From an uncultured Collinsella sp. (GTDB taxonomy: Bacteria; Actinomycetota; Coriobacteriia; Coriobacteriales; Coriobacteriaceae): 34,237 nucleotides of DNA. The notes beneath the pieces are model-generated. The model saw nothing but the letters and a program-made list of their open reading frames with translations. It did not search any database and was not told where the DNA came from. The DNA is taken from assembly GCA_902490095.1 (NCBI GenBank), contig CABUCQ010000005.1, positions 1-34,237 on the forward strand, read 5' to 3'. Position 1 is the stretch's first letter, and each line of letters starts with the position of its first letter. Of this stretch, positions 15,659-22,683 are shown piece after piece. A program made the position numbers and the translations under genes.

Positions 15659-17227
15659 CTAGCGCTTGCGGCACTTGGTTGCGACGATGCCGGCAGCGGC
15701 AACGGTTGCGCCGGCGATGCCAAGGGCGGCGGCCGCCGTCGCGGCGTTGTCGCCCGTGGCGGCCAGAGTGCCCACGGACTTCTGGGCAGCGGTGGCCTTC
15801 GCGGCCGGCTTGGAGGCAGCAGCCGTGAAACTCGCCTGAGTCGGCGTCACGGACGGCACGGCGGTCCCGCTGCCGCCGCCCGGCTGTGGCGTGGGGGCCG
15901 GGGTGGGCTCAGGCTGCGGGGTGGGCTCGGGTTCGACCGCATCTCCGGAGCTGATTACCACGCTGCGGGCGACCTCGTCGGAAGTTCTAATGTCCTGGAT
16001 GACAGACGACCCGGGAACACCGATGACGAGTCCGTTTCCCGTAGTTTCTCGCACAGTGCCGCCGGCGGGAGTCGTAACTACCGATCCGCCATCAATTGAG
16101 AGACAAGAGGCTGCATCACCTTGATTGACAGCGTAGATTGCCGCCGCATTACCCGACACCTCAACATTTGAATTAATGATGTCAATTCGAGGGATGGCGG
16201 ACTGGGAGCCGGACTGGGAATATATTCCGTAGCCATGTTTACGACTGTGGCCAGTTCCGTCACCGCATCGAACTATAAGGCTCGAATTCTCGACGAGCAC
16301 CCGCGACACGCCGTCCCCCGCGCGCATCCAAACACCATCCAAAACGTCGGCCCTATCACTCGCCACGAGCGTAACATCCGCTCCGTTGGTAACACTCAAA
16401 TATGTATCCTTACCCCCGGACGAATACAGGGCGACCGACACACTGCATCCATTGCGCGCCGCCGCATCTAATTTTGCGTTATCCACCGCGATGCACCCTC
16501 CATACTCGGAGGAGATGTTTTCGGCATAGACTGCAACGGCGTTGAGCCCCCCATTCGCCTCCGCCTCGACGTGGACGTCGGCGCCCTCGTTAATGGTTAT
16601 GTTGCCTGCCCGCGTGTGAATGCCGATGGTATGAGGCGCTTTGTTCGTTGCCGTCACGTTAACGTTGGCACCGCGGATGTCCATGTCGCCGCCGGTCTTG
16701 CCGTCCCCCGAAACCGCTATCGTATCGGTCCCGGCCGTCGCGTTGAGAGTCACGTCGCCCGAGATGGCGAGGCTACCGCACTCGACCTTAACAGCGCTCC
16801 TGCTCTTCTGTGGTTCGGCCGTCGCGTTGAGGGTTCCCTCCCCCGTGATGGCAAGGTTGCCGTCCTTGACCTCGATAGCGCTCCGCAAGGAATCGGCCGT
16901 TACGGTGTTGGTGCCCGTCACGCCGATATTGAGGTTGCCCTGAGCACTGATGCCGGCGCCGTCGTAGCCGTTGAGCTTCATGTCGTCGCCACCGTCCCAG
17001 GACCAGGTTCCCGCCTCGTCGCCGGCGGCCGTGCCCCTGTTGTACTGCGTGCCACCCACGTTGACCCAGTCGGCGGCGAGTGCCACGCTCGGTAGCAGCA
17101 GCTGGCCGACCATGAGCGCGCAAGCCCCCGCGCAGGCGAGCTTGGCGCCCACGCGACGCCACGTTCCGTGGGAGAGAGCGCACGCGCGGCCGTGGTCGAT
17201 TGGGTTGTCATGGATTTGCTTTCGCAT
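15659..17227 (-). CDS. LAXTG-anchored surface protein with beta-helix-like repeats (paralogue 1)
   Basis: The 522 residues form a secreted cell-wall protein. An unusually long signal region (about 50 residues, with RRVGAKLACAGACALMVGQ and cleavage expected after SVALAA) is followed by a mature start at DWVNVGGTQYN. The body, about residues 70-430, repeats short Gly/Asn/Ala motifs (NLNIGVTGTNTVTAD, NLAITGEGTLNATA, and DVTLNATAG) as in carbohydrate-binding or right-handed beta-helix surface proteins. A Pro/Thr/Glu-rich wall-spanning stretch (PEPTPQPEPTPAPTPQPG) precedes the sorting signal: LAATGD, a hydrophobic segment and KCRKR. LAXTG is the motif known for class E sortases. The ATG follows AAGGAGG. 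It lies 56 bp downstream of its paralogue. Ligand unknown. Confidence 0.85.
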   Translation of the reverse strand: MRKQIHDNPIDHGRACALSHGTWRRVGAKLACAGACALMVGQLLLPSVALAADWVNVGGTQYNRGTAAGDEAGTWSWDGGDDMKLNGYDGAGISAQGNLNIGVTGTNTVTADSLRSAIEVKDGNLAITGEGTLNATAEPQKSRSAVKVECGSLAISGDVTLNATAGTDTIAVSGDGKTGGDMDIRGANVNVTATNKAPHTIGIHTRAGNITINEGADVHVEAEANGGLNAVAVYAENISSEYGGCIAVDNAKLDAAARNGCSVSVALYSSGGKDTYLSVTNGADVTLVASDRADVLDGVWMRAGDGVSRVLVENSSLIVRCGDGTGHSRKHGYGIYSQSGSQSAIPRIDIINSNVEVSGNAAAIYAVNQGDAASCLSIDGGSVVTTPAGGTVRETTGNGLVIGVPGSSVIQDIRTSDEVARSVVISSGDAVEPEPTPQPEPTPAPTPQPGGGSGTAVPSVTPTQASFTAAASKPAAKATAAQKSVGTLAATGDNAATAAAALGIAGATVAAAGIVATKCRKR

Positions 17228-17251
17228 GTGAGCCTCCTTGTCGTAAGGGGT
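17106..17251. repeat. 146-bp perfect direct repeat, copy 1 (surface gene 5' ends)
   Basis: This block, covering the signal-peptide codons, start codon and ribosome site, is identical base for base to 18791-18936, while the genes differ elsewhere. Confidence 0.93.
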
Positions 17252-17283
17252 ACCTCCGTTGTTTTATGTTGCAGAAGCTTGCG

Positions 17284-18912
17284 CTAGCGGTCGCGGCGCT
17301 TGGACGCGACGAAGCCGGCGCCGATGACGGACGCACCGGCGATGCCGAGGGCGGCCGCCGCCGTCGCGGCGTTGTCGCCTGTGGCAGCCAGAACACCGGA
17401 AGCGTTTTTGGCGCCGGCGGCAGTCTTGGTCGTAACGGTCTTGGTGACCGCCGTGGTGGTCTTTACGTCCTTGTCTACGGGCTTGAGGCCAGGCTTCTGC
17501 TCGGGATTGGGTATGGGGTCGGGATCGGGCTCCGGCGTCGGCTCAGGCCCCGGCGTCGGCTCCGGCTCCTGTCCGTCTCCAAAATCAATCACTACATCAT
17601 GGGCGACCTCGGCAGAACCGACGATATCCGTAATAGCAGACGAACCGGCAACACCGACGACCTGCCCGTTCTGGGAGCTCGGCCATTTCCCCGTATCAAC
17701 AACCTTTTTCACATCGCGCACGGCACCATCCGTCGGAGTCGTAATCATCGCGTTCCCGCGCGACTCGCCCCAGCTCAAATCAATCATTGCAGCACGGAAC
17801 AGCGTCGCAGTCGCGACGTTGCAGTTGATCGCATAGATTCCCGCAGTCGCACCCGAAGCCTCAATCTTCGATTTGCGAATCTTGATACGAGGCGTTTCCG
17901 ACCCGGTGTTTGCATCTGCCATGATTCCAAAACTTTGATTGCGGGCGGCATCGATGCCGTTTGCAGCAGACAGGCTTCGAGACGTAAGATTCGACTCCTC
18001 GACAAGCATCCACACCGCACCGCTTTGCGAACGTGCGCTGATGCCCGCCGAGAGCGAAGCTGCACTGCCGGCGGAAAGCGCGACATCGGCTCCGTTGACG
18101 ATTTTCATGAGGGTATTCTTTTTGATACCGACCGTATTGATGCACGCGGAAACCTGCCAGGCATCGGCTGTCTTGATTGACAGATTGGCGGCATCGATCG
18201 TGACGTCGCCCCCGCGCACGGAGACATAATCCGGTCCTTCCTGCTCGCCTTCCTGAGCAGTATGTCTGTTGGGAACGTTATCGGCAAAGATACCGTAGAT
18301 GCCCTCCGCTGGACGCCAAGACCCCTCCGCCGATTTCGCCTCGATTTTGACATCGGCGCCCTTATCGATCGTCACGCTGCCGGCCGTCGCGCGAATGCCC
18401 GTCGCTTTGTTCACTGCGCCCGAAGCCGTCACGTTGACGTTGGCGCCGCTGATGGTCACATCGCCACCCGCATTGCCGTCGCCTTCCGCCGCAATCACAT
18501 CGGTCTGAGCCGTCGCATTAAGGGTGCCGTCGCCGGTAATGGCAAGGTTACCGTTCTTAACAGCAATAGCGCTCTGACCGGCATCGGCCGTGATGGTGTT
18601 GGTGCCCGTCACATCGATGGTGAGGTTGCCCTGAGCGCTGATACCGGCACCGTTGTAGCCATTGAGCTTCATGTCGTCGGCGCCGTCCCAGGACCACGTT
18701 CCGGCCTCGTCGCCGGCGCCCTTGTTGTACTGCGTGCCGCCAACGTTGACCCATTTGGCGGCGAGCGCCACGCTGGGTAGCAGCAGCTGACCGACCATGA
18801 GCGCGCAAGCCCCCGCGCAGGCGAGCTTGGCGCCCACGCGACGCCACGTTCCGTGGGAGAGAGCGCACGCGCGGCCGTGGTCGATTGGGTTGTCATGGAT
18901 TTGCTTTCGCAT
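17284..18912 (-). CDS. LAXTG-anchored surface protein with beta-helix-like repeats (paralogue 2)
   Basis: The 542 residues share the whole architecture of paralogue 1: the same signal peptide, start of mature protein (KWVNVGGTQYN), WSWDGADDMKLNGYNGAG segment and NLTIDVTGTNTITAD repeats. It also has a Pro/Glu/Asp tract (PEPTPGPEPTPEPDPDP), then LAATGD, a hydrophobic segment and KRRDR. The middle, residues about 150-400, has diverged. I start it at the ATG at 18912 behind AAGGAGG, exactly as in paralogue 1; the open frame to 19065 has no support. The first 120 bp of coding sequence and the ribosome site are identical to paralogue 1 over 146 bp. It is divergent from the LuxR-like gene. Confidence 0.85.
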   Translation of the reverse strand: MRKQIHDNPIDHGRACALSHGTWRRVGAKLACAGACALMVGQLLLPSVALAAKWVNVGGTQYNKGAGDEAGTWSWDGADDMKLNGYNGAGISAQGNLTIDVTGTNTITADAGQSAIAVKNGNLAITGDGTLNATAQTDVIAAEGDGNAGGDVTISGANVNVTASGAVNKATGIRATAGSVTIDKGADVKIEAKSAEGSWRPAEGIYGIFADNVPNRHTAQEGEQEGPDYVSVRGGDVTIDAANLSIKTADAWQVSACINTVGIKKNTLMKIVNGADVALSAGSAASLSAGISARSQSGAVWMLVEESNLTSRSLSAANGIDAARNQSFGIMADANTGSETPRIKIRKSKIEASGATAGIYAINCNVATATLFRAAMIDLSWGESRGNAMITTPTDGAVRDVKKVVDTGKWPSSQNGQVVGVAGSSAITDIVGSAEVAHDVVIDFGDGQEPEPTPGPEPTPEPDPDPIPNPEQKPGLKPVDKDVKTTTAVTKTVTTKTAAGAKNASGVLAATGDNAATAAAALGIAGASVIGAGFVASKRRDR

Positions 18913-18936
18913 GTGAGCCTCCTTGTCGTAAGGGGT
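18791..18936. repeat. 146-bp perfect direct repeat, copy 2
   Basis: It is identical to 17106-17251, 1685 bp away in the same orientation. Recombination between them would remove one surface gene and leave the other intact. Confidence 0.93.
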
Positions 18937-18942
18937 GCTTCT

Positions 18943-18957
18943 GTAACACCATGTTAC
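18943..18957. promoter_or_regulatory. Palindrome GTAACA-CCA-TGTTAC in the divergent intergenic region
   Basis: A six-base perfect dyad with a three-base centre sits between surface gene 2 and the LuxR-like gene, 31 bp upstream of the surface gene start. It could be an operator. Its half-site CTGTAACA is also the inner arm of the family A hairpins. Confidence 0.4.
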
Positions 18958-18991
18958 GGGAAGATATCCGGATCCCGGGGCACAAATTCTC

Positions 18992-19903
18992 ATGTGGCGC
19001 ACCTGCCAGCGCAAAAGGCAACGAGCATGCGATTGCCAAGCGCCCCCCGAAAGGCCTGCCATCAATCCCTTTATTGAGCCCTCTCATGCCCTCGCCAAAC
19101 AGTCATGCTGGAGCATCGCGCTCGTCATGATTCTTGCCTGCTTGTTCTCGACCCTCGACAACGTGGTCACACTCTCCAACGCCCACGGCACCATTGCCGT
19201 GCAAACCTGGCCGCGCCTCTTTTTGGCGGCAAGCGGCCTTGCCGCCGGTCTTATCTTTGACCTTGCCGAGCGCCGCTACATGGGACTTGTCATGCTCGGC
19301 ATCGCCGTGCTCTCGACCATTTCCATCCTGGCCGTGGAGGCCGGCGCCGATCCCAACCTGGGCCTTGTCGTCTTTTATCTGAGTTCGGGCTTTTTTGTCA
19401 CGTTCTTTACCGCCACCTTTACACAGCTGGCACCGCGCATGCATGCGCCCGCCCTCTGGGCCGGCATGGGACGCGCCGCCAACAATGTATGCGCATTCAC
19501 TACATCGGGCCTCTCGCTTGCTCTCGTAACCTCGGACAACGTTGCCCTCATTATGATCGGCGCGCTCGTTTTGCTCGTCGCCGCCTGCGCGGCATTCGTG
19601 GCAGCCGGCCTGTTTCGCCTGCCCCAAACCGAGCAGGAGCGCGAGCGCGAGCAACTGGCAAAAGAAGCACTCGCCGCCCCCACCATCGAAGAGCAACGCC
19701 AGGCCTTCATCGCCGACCACGCTCTCACCCCGCGCGAAGTCGACGTGCTCATAGCCGTGACCCAGGATGAACGCCCGCTCAAGCAGGTCGCCGAGGAACT
19801 CGGCATCTCGATGCGCATGGTACAGCGCCACCTGAGCTCTATCTACCAAAAGACCGACACGCAGACGCGCGCCGGTCTCGCCAAAGCCTTCCCCTCTGCC
19901 TAA
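18992..19903 (+). CDS. Half-length MFS-type membrane LuxR regulator, probably N-terminally truncated
   Basis: The C-terminal 65 residues are a LuxR helix-turn-helix (LTPREVDVLIAVTQDERPLK, then RMVQRHLSSIYQKT). Before it are only six membrane helices (from CWSIALVMILACLF to ALVLLVAACAAFVAAGLF). Coriobacterial relatives usually have a complete twelve-helix MFS-like domain, and this stretch resembles their second half. The only ATG start, at 18992, has no ribosome site, and its first 30 residues (MWRTCQRKRQRACDCQAPPE) look non-coding. An in-frame stop lies at 18944. It is either a remnant that lost its first half next to the surface genes, or a short functional form starting later. Its position divergent from the surface genes suggests it controls or once controlled them. 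Confidence 0.6.
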   Translation: MWRTCQRKRQRACDCQAPPERPAINPFIEPSHALAKQSCWSIALVMILACLFSTLDNVVTLSNAHGTIAVQTWPRLFLAASGLAAGLIFDLAERRYMGLVMLGIAVLSTISILAVEAGADPNLGLVVFYLSSGFFVTFFTATFTQLAPRMHAPALWAGMGRAANNVCAFTTSGLSLALVTSDNVALIMIGALVLLVAACAAFVAAGLFRLPQTEQEREREQLAKEALAAPTIEEQRQAFIADHALTPREVDVLIAVTQDERPLKQVAEELGISMRMVQRHLSSIYQKTDTQTRAGLAKAFPSA

Positions 19904-19907
19904 AACA

Positions 19908-19941
19908 AAAACCACCACAAAGGCCCCCTTTGCGGTGGTTT
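19908..19941. terminator. Family B palindrome acting as a bidirectional terminator
   Basis: AACCACCACAAAGG pairs with CCTTTGCGGTGGTT with one mismatch, directly after the LuxR-like stop codon. On the minus strand it is followed by TTTTTGTTTT, so it can also stop transcripts of the ATPase gene. Confidence 0.75.
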
Positions 19942-19971
19942 GAGCGGAGCAGAAGGCCACTCTGCCAGTTT

Positions 19972-20028
19972 GTCTCAGTCTGTAACAGATAGGCCCCTAA
20001 AAGCAGGCTTATTGTTACAGATCGAGAC
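19972..20028. repeat. Family A hairpin, copy 3
   Basis: GTCTCAGTCTGTAACA (19972-19987) pairs with TGTTACAGATCGAGAC (20013-20028). The loop begins GATAGGCCCCTAA, matching the loop word of copies 1 and 2. It ends 40 bp short of the stop codon of the minus-strand ATPase gene. Confidence 0.9.
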
Positions 20029-20068
20029 AGTAAAGGGACACGAAGCGATCCTTCGCAGCAACGACCCT

Positions 20069-21184
20069 CTAGTAAAGCGATGCGACATATCGGCCAAAGC
20101 CTGGCAATGCAAACTCAAAACGTCCTTGTAGAGGCTCTTCAATTACCCCAGCCTCTACCAGACGCTTTTTATACGTTGAAATCGAACCGGAACTCTTCTT
20201 AAGCCTCGCTGCCAGCTCTTGCCTGGTCGTCGTCCCAACCGGATTCATTGCACGAAGAAATTCAAGGTCCCCTCGTGAAAGTTCCGCCGCTGTTGAAGCG
20301 AAAACTCGCGACTCCAGCTCCTCTTGCGCAAGTTTCGCGCCTCGTTCGACATCCTCAATAGAAACCTCGGAGGCTTGGCGCGAAGCATTCCATGCCCGAT
20401 ACCCCACCAACTGGAACATAAATGGAAAACCATCGATCGCCTTGGCAGCGAGGTCGATCGCCTCATCAGAAATCGTCTTGCCGCCGTCCTCAATCGTTAG
20501 TCGAAACGCTTCTTTTACCTCAGTCGGTGAAATTGATCCCAGCGAATGTTGAGCCGCGCGACGAAGAAACGATGTCGATTTCCCCGTCAGCAGCGCCAGC
20601 ACGCGAAACGGCAGCCCCGCCATAAGCAAAGCTACCTTTTTATTCTCGCTTACAAAGTGCTGGTAGGTAGTAACAAGCTCCGTCATTTGCGCAAACGATG
20701 CATCCACTTCGTCAACGGCGATAAGCACCCCGGTGTCAGTCGCTTCAAGCTGAGCAAACAAAGCGTTCATCTTAGTACGCCAGTTAGCGCCCTCAAATTC
20801 AACATCGATGTTTTCCCAGCTCATGCTTCCTACGGGGGCAATGCCGACACTGTTCACACGCCTAGAAGCGGGCTTTTCGATCAGATGGGCGGCTGATTCG
20901 TTGAGGCGCTGCAAAATGTCTTCGAGCATCCCCTCCGAGGCCGTCACATTCGCTGTAATCCAGCCCTCTTGCTGGGCGCGGTACGACAGATATGCCAAAA
21001 GCGCCGTTTTACCTGTACCACGCGCACCATAGAAAACCGAGCAAAGATTGGGATCGGAGTCGTCATTTTCAAACGCCAGCACCATATCATCGATGATTTG
21101 CTCACGGCCGGCCATATACGCCGGTACACGTCCGAACATCGGCGTGAATGGATTTGCCTGCCTGTACGCCGTCGGTGCCGCCAT
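20069..21184 (-). CDS. Orphan P-loop ATPase with winged-helix-like C-terminus
   Basis: This 371-residue protein belongs to the archaeal-ATPase/AAA_16-like STAND-type group. Walker A FYGARGTGKTALLAYL lies at residues 51-66 and Walker B GVLIAVDEVDA at 152-162. A conserved ANPFTPMFGRVPAYMAGREQ leader sits near the N-terminus. After an alpha-helical lid, the last 60 residues (GTTTRQELAARLKKSSGSIS, then KKRLVEAGVIEEP) form a likely winged-helix DNA-binding module. The ATG at 21184 follows AAAGGGAGG; the frame to 21427 crosses a terminator and is spurious. It is single-gene, behind an AT-rich promoter with phased repeats. Relatives are of unknown function; a regulator or a mobile/defence-associated ATPase are both open. 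Confidence 0.75.
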   Translation of the reverse strand: MAAPTAYRQANPFTPMFGRVPAYMAGREQIIDDMVLAFENDDSDPNLCSVFYGARGTGKTALLAYLSYRAQQEGWITANVTASEGMLEDILQRLNESAAHLIEKPASRRVNSVGIAPVGSMSWENIDVEFEGANWRTKMNALFAQLEATDTGVLIAVDEVDASFAQMTELVTTYQHFVSENKKVALLMAGLPFRVLALLTGKSTSFLRRAAQHSLGSISPTEVKEAFRLTIEDGGKTISDEAIDLAAKAIDGFPFMFQLVGYRAWNASRQASEVSIEDVERGAKLAQEELESRVFASTAAELSRGDLEFLRAMNPVGTTTRQELAARLKKSSGSISTYKKRLVEAGVIEEPLQGRFEFALPGFGRYVASLY

Positions 21185-21238
21185 AAAGCCTCCCTTTAAC
21201 TCATATAACTTAATTATGCCCCTACTATCTATAATATA

Positions 21239-21282
21239 TTTGAGTATCTTTGAGTTTTTTGAGCATCCTTGAGTTCTTTGAG
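21239..21282. repeat. Phased TTTGAG repeats upstream of the ATPase gene
   Basis: TTTGAG (once CTTGAG) occurs at 21239, 21249, 21258, 21268 and 21277, at alternating 10- and 9-bp steps. This is a 19-bp unit (TTTGAGYATCYTTGAGTTY) repeated twice plus a partial third. It lies 55-98 bp upstream of the ATPase start, next to AT-rich candidate -10 words (TATTAT, TATAGA on the minus strand). Confidence 0.8.
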
Positions 21283-21316
21283 CGATCGGCCACGGCAGAA
21301 CCAGTTGACTTTCTCT

Positions 21317-21363
21317 ACCTAAAAAAACCACCACAAAGGTGCTGTCCCCTTTGCGGTGGTTTT
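21317..21363 (-). terminator. Family B palindrome: intrinsic terminator of the ABC/kinase operon
   Basis: AAAACCACCACAAAGG (21324-21339) pairs with CCTTTGCGGTGGTTTT (21348-21363) with one mismatch, and the centre holds GCTGTCCC. On the minus strand a run of seven T follows the stem, a textbook terminator placed seven bases after the kinase-like stop codon. Confidence 0.85.
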
Positions 21364-21369
21364 GATCGG

Positions 21370-21993
21370 CTAGCCTTCGAGCTGCGCCACTTTGTAGCGG
21401 TAGGCAGCGGCGATAACGTCTTTGCAACCCTCGCGGCCCAGCTTGGCGCGGTTGACGACGATGTCTTTACCGCTCGTCATCTTCCACTTTCCGGCACTGT
21501 AGCGCTTATAGAACGCCTCGCGCGCCTTCTGCTGTTGCTTGACCAGCTTGGCACCCTTCTTTTTGTTAAGGCCACGCTTTTTGCGCACGATCTCGACGCG
21601 GTCCTCAAAGGGGGCTGTCACCAACACGGCAATGTGGTTGGGGTTGTTGCGCAGCAGGTAATCGGACAGACGTCCTTCGATAATGCAGCTCTCGGTCTCG
21701 CCCAGATCCAAAATCACCTGGCTCATCTTTTGGAACAACTTATCCGAGTACGAACGCGCATCGTAGCGGTCGGGCAGAAACGCCATGTTCTCCACGGCCA
21801 GGCGCTCGTCGTAGGCAGCCATCTTGTCGAGCGACTCGCCCGCGCGCAGCGAAGCACGTACCAGCAGCTCGTTATCGTACAGCGGAATCCCCAACTCGTC
21901 GGCAAGCATGCGACCAATCTCGTGGCCCTCGGCGCCAAAGTCGCGCGCGATGGTAATGACCACAGGACTCTTCTTATTCACCAGATCGCTCAT
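21370..21993 (-). CDS. Cytidylate kinase-like family protein
   Basis: The 207 residues match the cytidylate-kinase-like (AAK_26) family. The N-terminal loop VVITIARDFGAEGHEIGRML is the degenerate P-loop of this family, and LADELGIPLYDNELLVRAS and CIIEGRLSDYLLR follow as expected. A Lys-rich insert lies near residues 135-155 (KKRGLNKKKGAKLVKQQQKA). True Cmk proteins have GPxGxGKS instead, so the nucleotide substrate is uncertain. The ATG at 21993 follows AAAGGA; the frame to 22038 runs through a palindrome. It is the last gene after the amino-acid ABC operon, separated from the permease by 48 bp that contain a family B hairpin, so it may be only partly co-transcribed. Confidence 0.85.
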   Translation of the reverse strand: MSDLVNKKSPVVITIARDFGAEGHEIGRMLADELGIPLYDNELLVRASLRAGESLDKMAAYDERLAVENMAFLPDRYDARSYSDKLFQKMSQVILDLGETESCIIEGRLSDYLLRNNPNHIAVLVTAPFEDRVEIVRKKRGLNKKKGAKLVKQQQKAREAFYKRYSAGKWKMTSGKDIVVNRAKLGREGCKDVIAAAYRYKVAQLEG

Positions 21994-22010
21994 CGCGATT
22001 CCTTTCTCTA

Positions 22011-22039
22011 TGTGACAAAGGGGCTGTCCCTTTGCCACA
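22011..22039. repeat. Family B palindrome between permease and kinase-like genes
   Basis: TGTGACAAAGGG pairs with CCCTTTGCCACA with one mismatch and a GCTGT centre. It starts just past the permease stop codon. It has no T-run on the minus strand, so read-through into the kinase-like gene is possible. Confidence 0.75.
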
Positions 22040-22041
22040 TT

Positions 22042-22680
22042 CTACGCTGCCACCATTCGCCTCTGATACGCTCGGACCAGCAGCGAGATACCAAAGTTCA
22101 GCGCAAAGTACATCGCAAACACCAGGCCGTAGAGCATGAGCACCTGCGACAGATCGATCGCATGCGCCATTACGACGTTTGCCGTGTACATGAGCTCGGC
22201 CACGTTAATGCCCGAAAGATACGAGCTGTCCTTGATGACGGTCGTGCACTGGCTAAACAGGGCCGGAATGATCGTCTTAAACGTCTGCGGCAGGATGATA
22301 TAGCGCATGGTGGCAAAGAAGCCGAAGCCCTGGCTCTGCGCCGCCTCAAACTGACCGCGCGGAATCGAGTTGAGGCCGCCGCGCACAATCTCGGCCATAA
22401 CGGCGCTGGTAAACAGCGTAAAGGCGATGGTCGAAATCACAATGTCCAGGCCCTGCACCGTAAAGTAGATAAACAGGATCCACAGCAGGTTTGGCGTGCA
22501 GCGGAACAGCTCGATATAGGCACTCACCAAAATGCGGAACGGGCGGGGTGCATAGCTCTTGACGAGCGCCAGCACCGTGCCAAAGATGAGCGAGAAAAAG
22601 ATCGACAGCGCCGAGATCTCGATGGTCTTTACAAAGCCGCCCCAGATGTAGAGCAGGTTGGTCGCGTTGAAGATTTCCAT
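22042..22680 (-). CDS. Polar amino-acid ABC transporter permease (second subunit)
   Basis: The 212-residue inner-membrane protein has about five helices and the permease coupling motif of the His/Glu/Gln family, EIVRGGLNSIPRGQFEAAQS followed by QGFGFFATMRYIILPQ. It would form a heterodimeric channel with the permease gene three bases upstream. The ATG at 22680 follows AGGAGG in the tail of that gene. The substrate is probably an amino acid, by family; which one cannot be told. Confidence 0.93.
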   Translation of the reverse strand: MEIFNATNLLYIWGGFVKTIEISALSIFFSLIFGTVLALVKSYAPRPFRILVSAYIELFRCTPNLLWILFIYFTVQGLDIVISTIAFTLFTSAVMAEIVRGGLNSIPRGQFEAAQSQGFGFFATMRYIILPQTFKTIIPALFSQCTTVIKDSSYLSGINVAELMYTANVVMAHAIDLSQVLMLYGLVFAMYFALNFGISLLVRAYQRRMVAA

Positions 22681-22683
22681 GCG

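Noticed and set aside
18913..19065. N-terminal extension of surface paralogue 2
   Set aside because: The extension passes through the divergent promoter region, has no match in paralogue 1, and the ATG at 18912 has a strong ribosome site.
21185..21427. N-terminal extension of the orphan ATPase
   Set aside because: It would translate through a terminator hairpin, the TTTGAG repeats and the AT-rich promoter; ATG 21184 has a good ribosome site.
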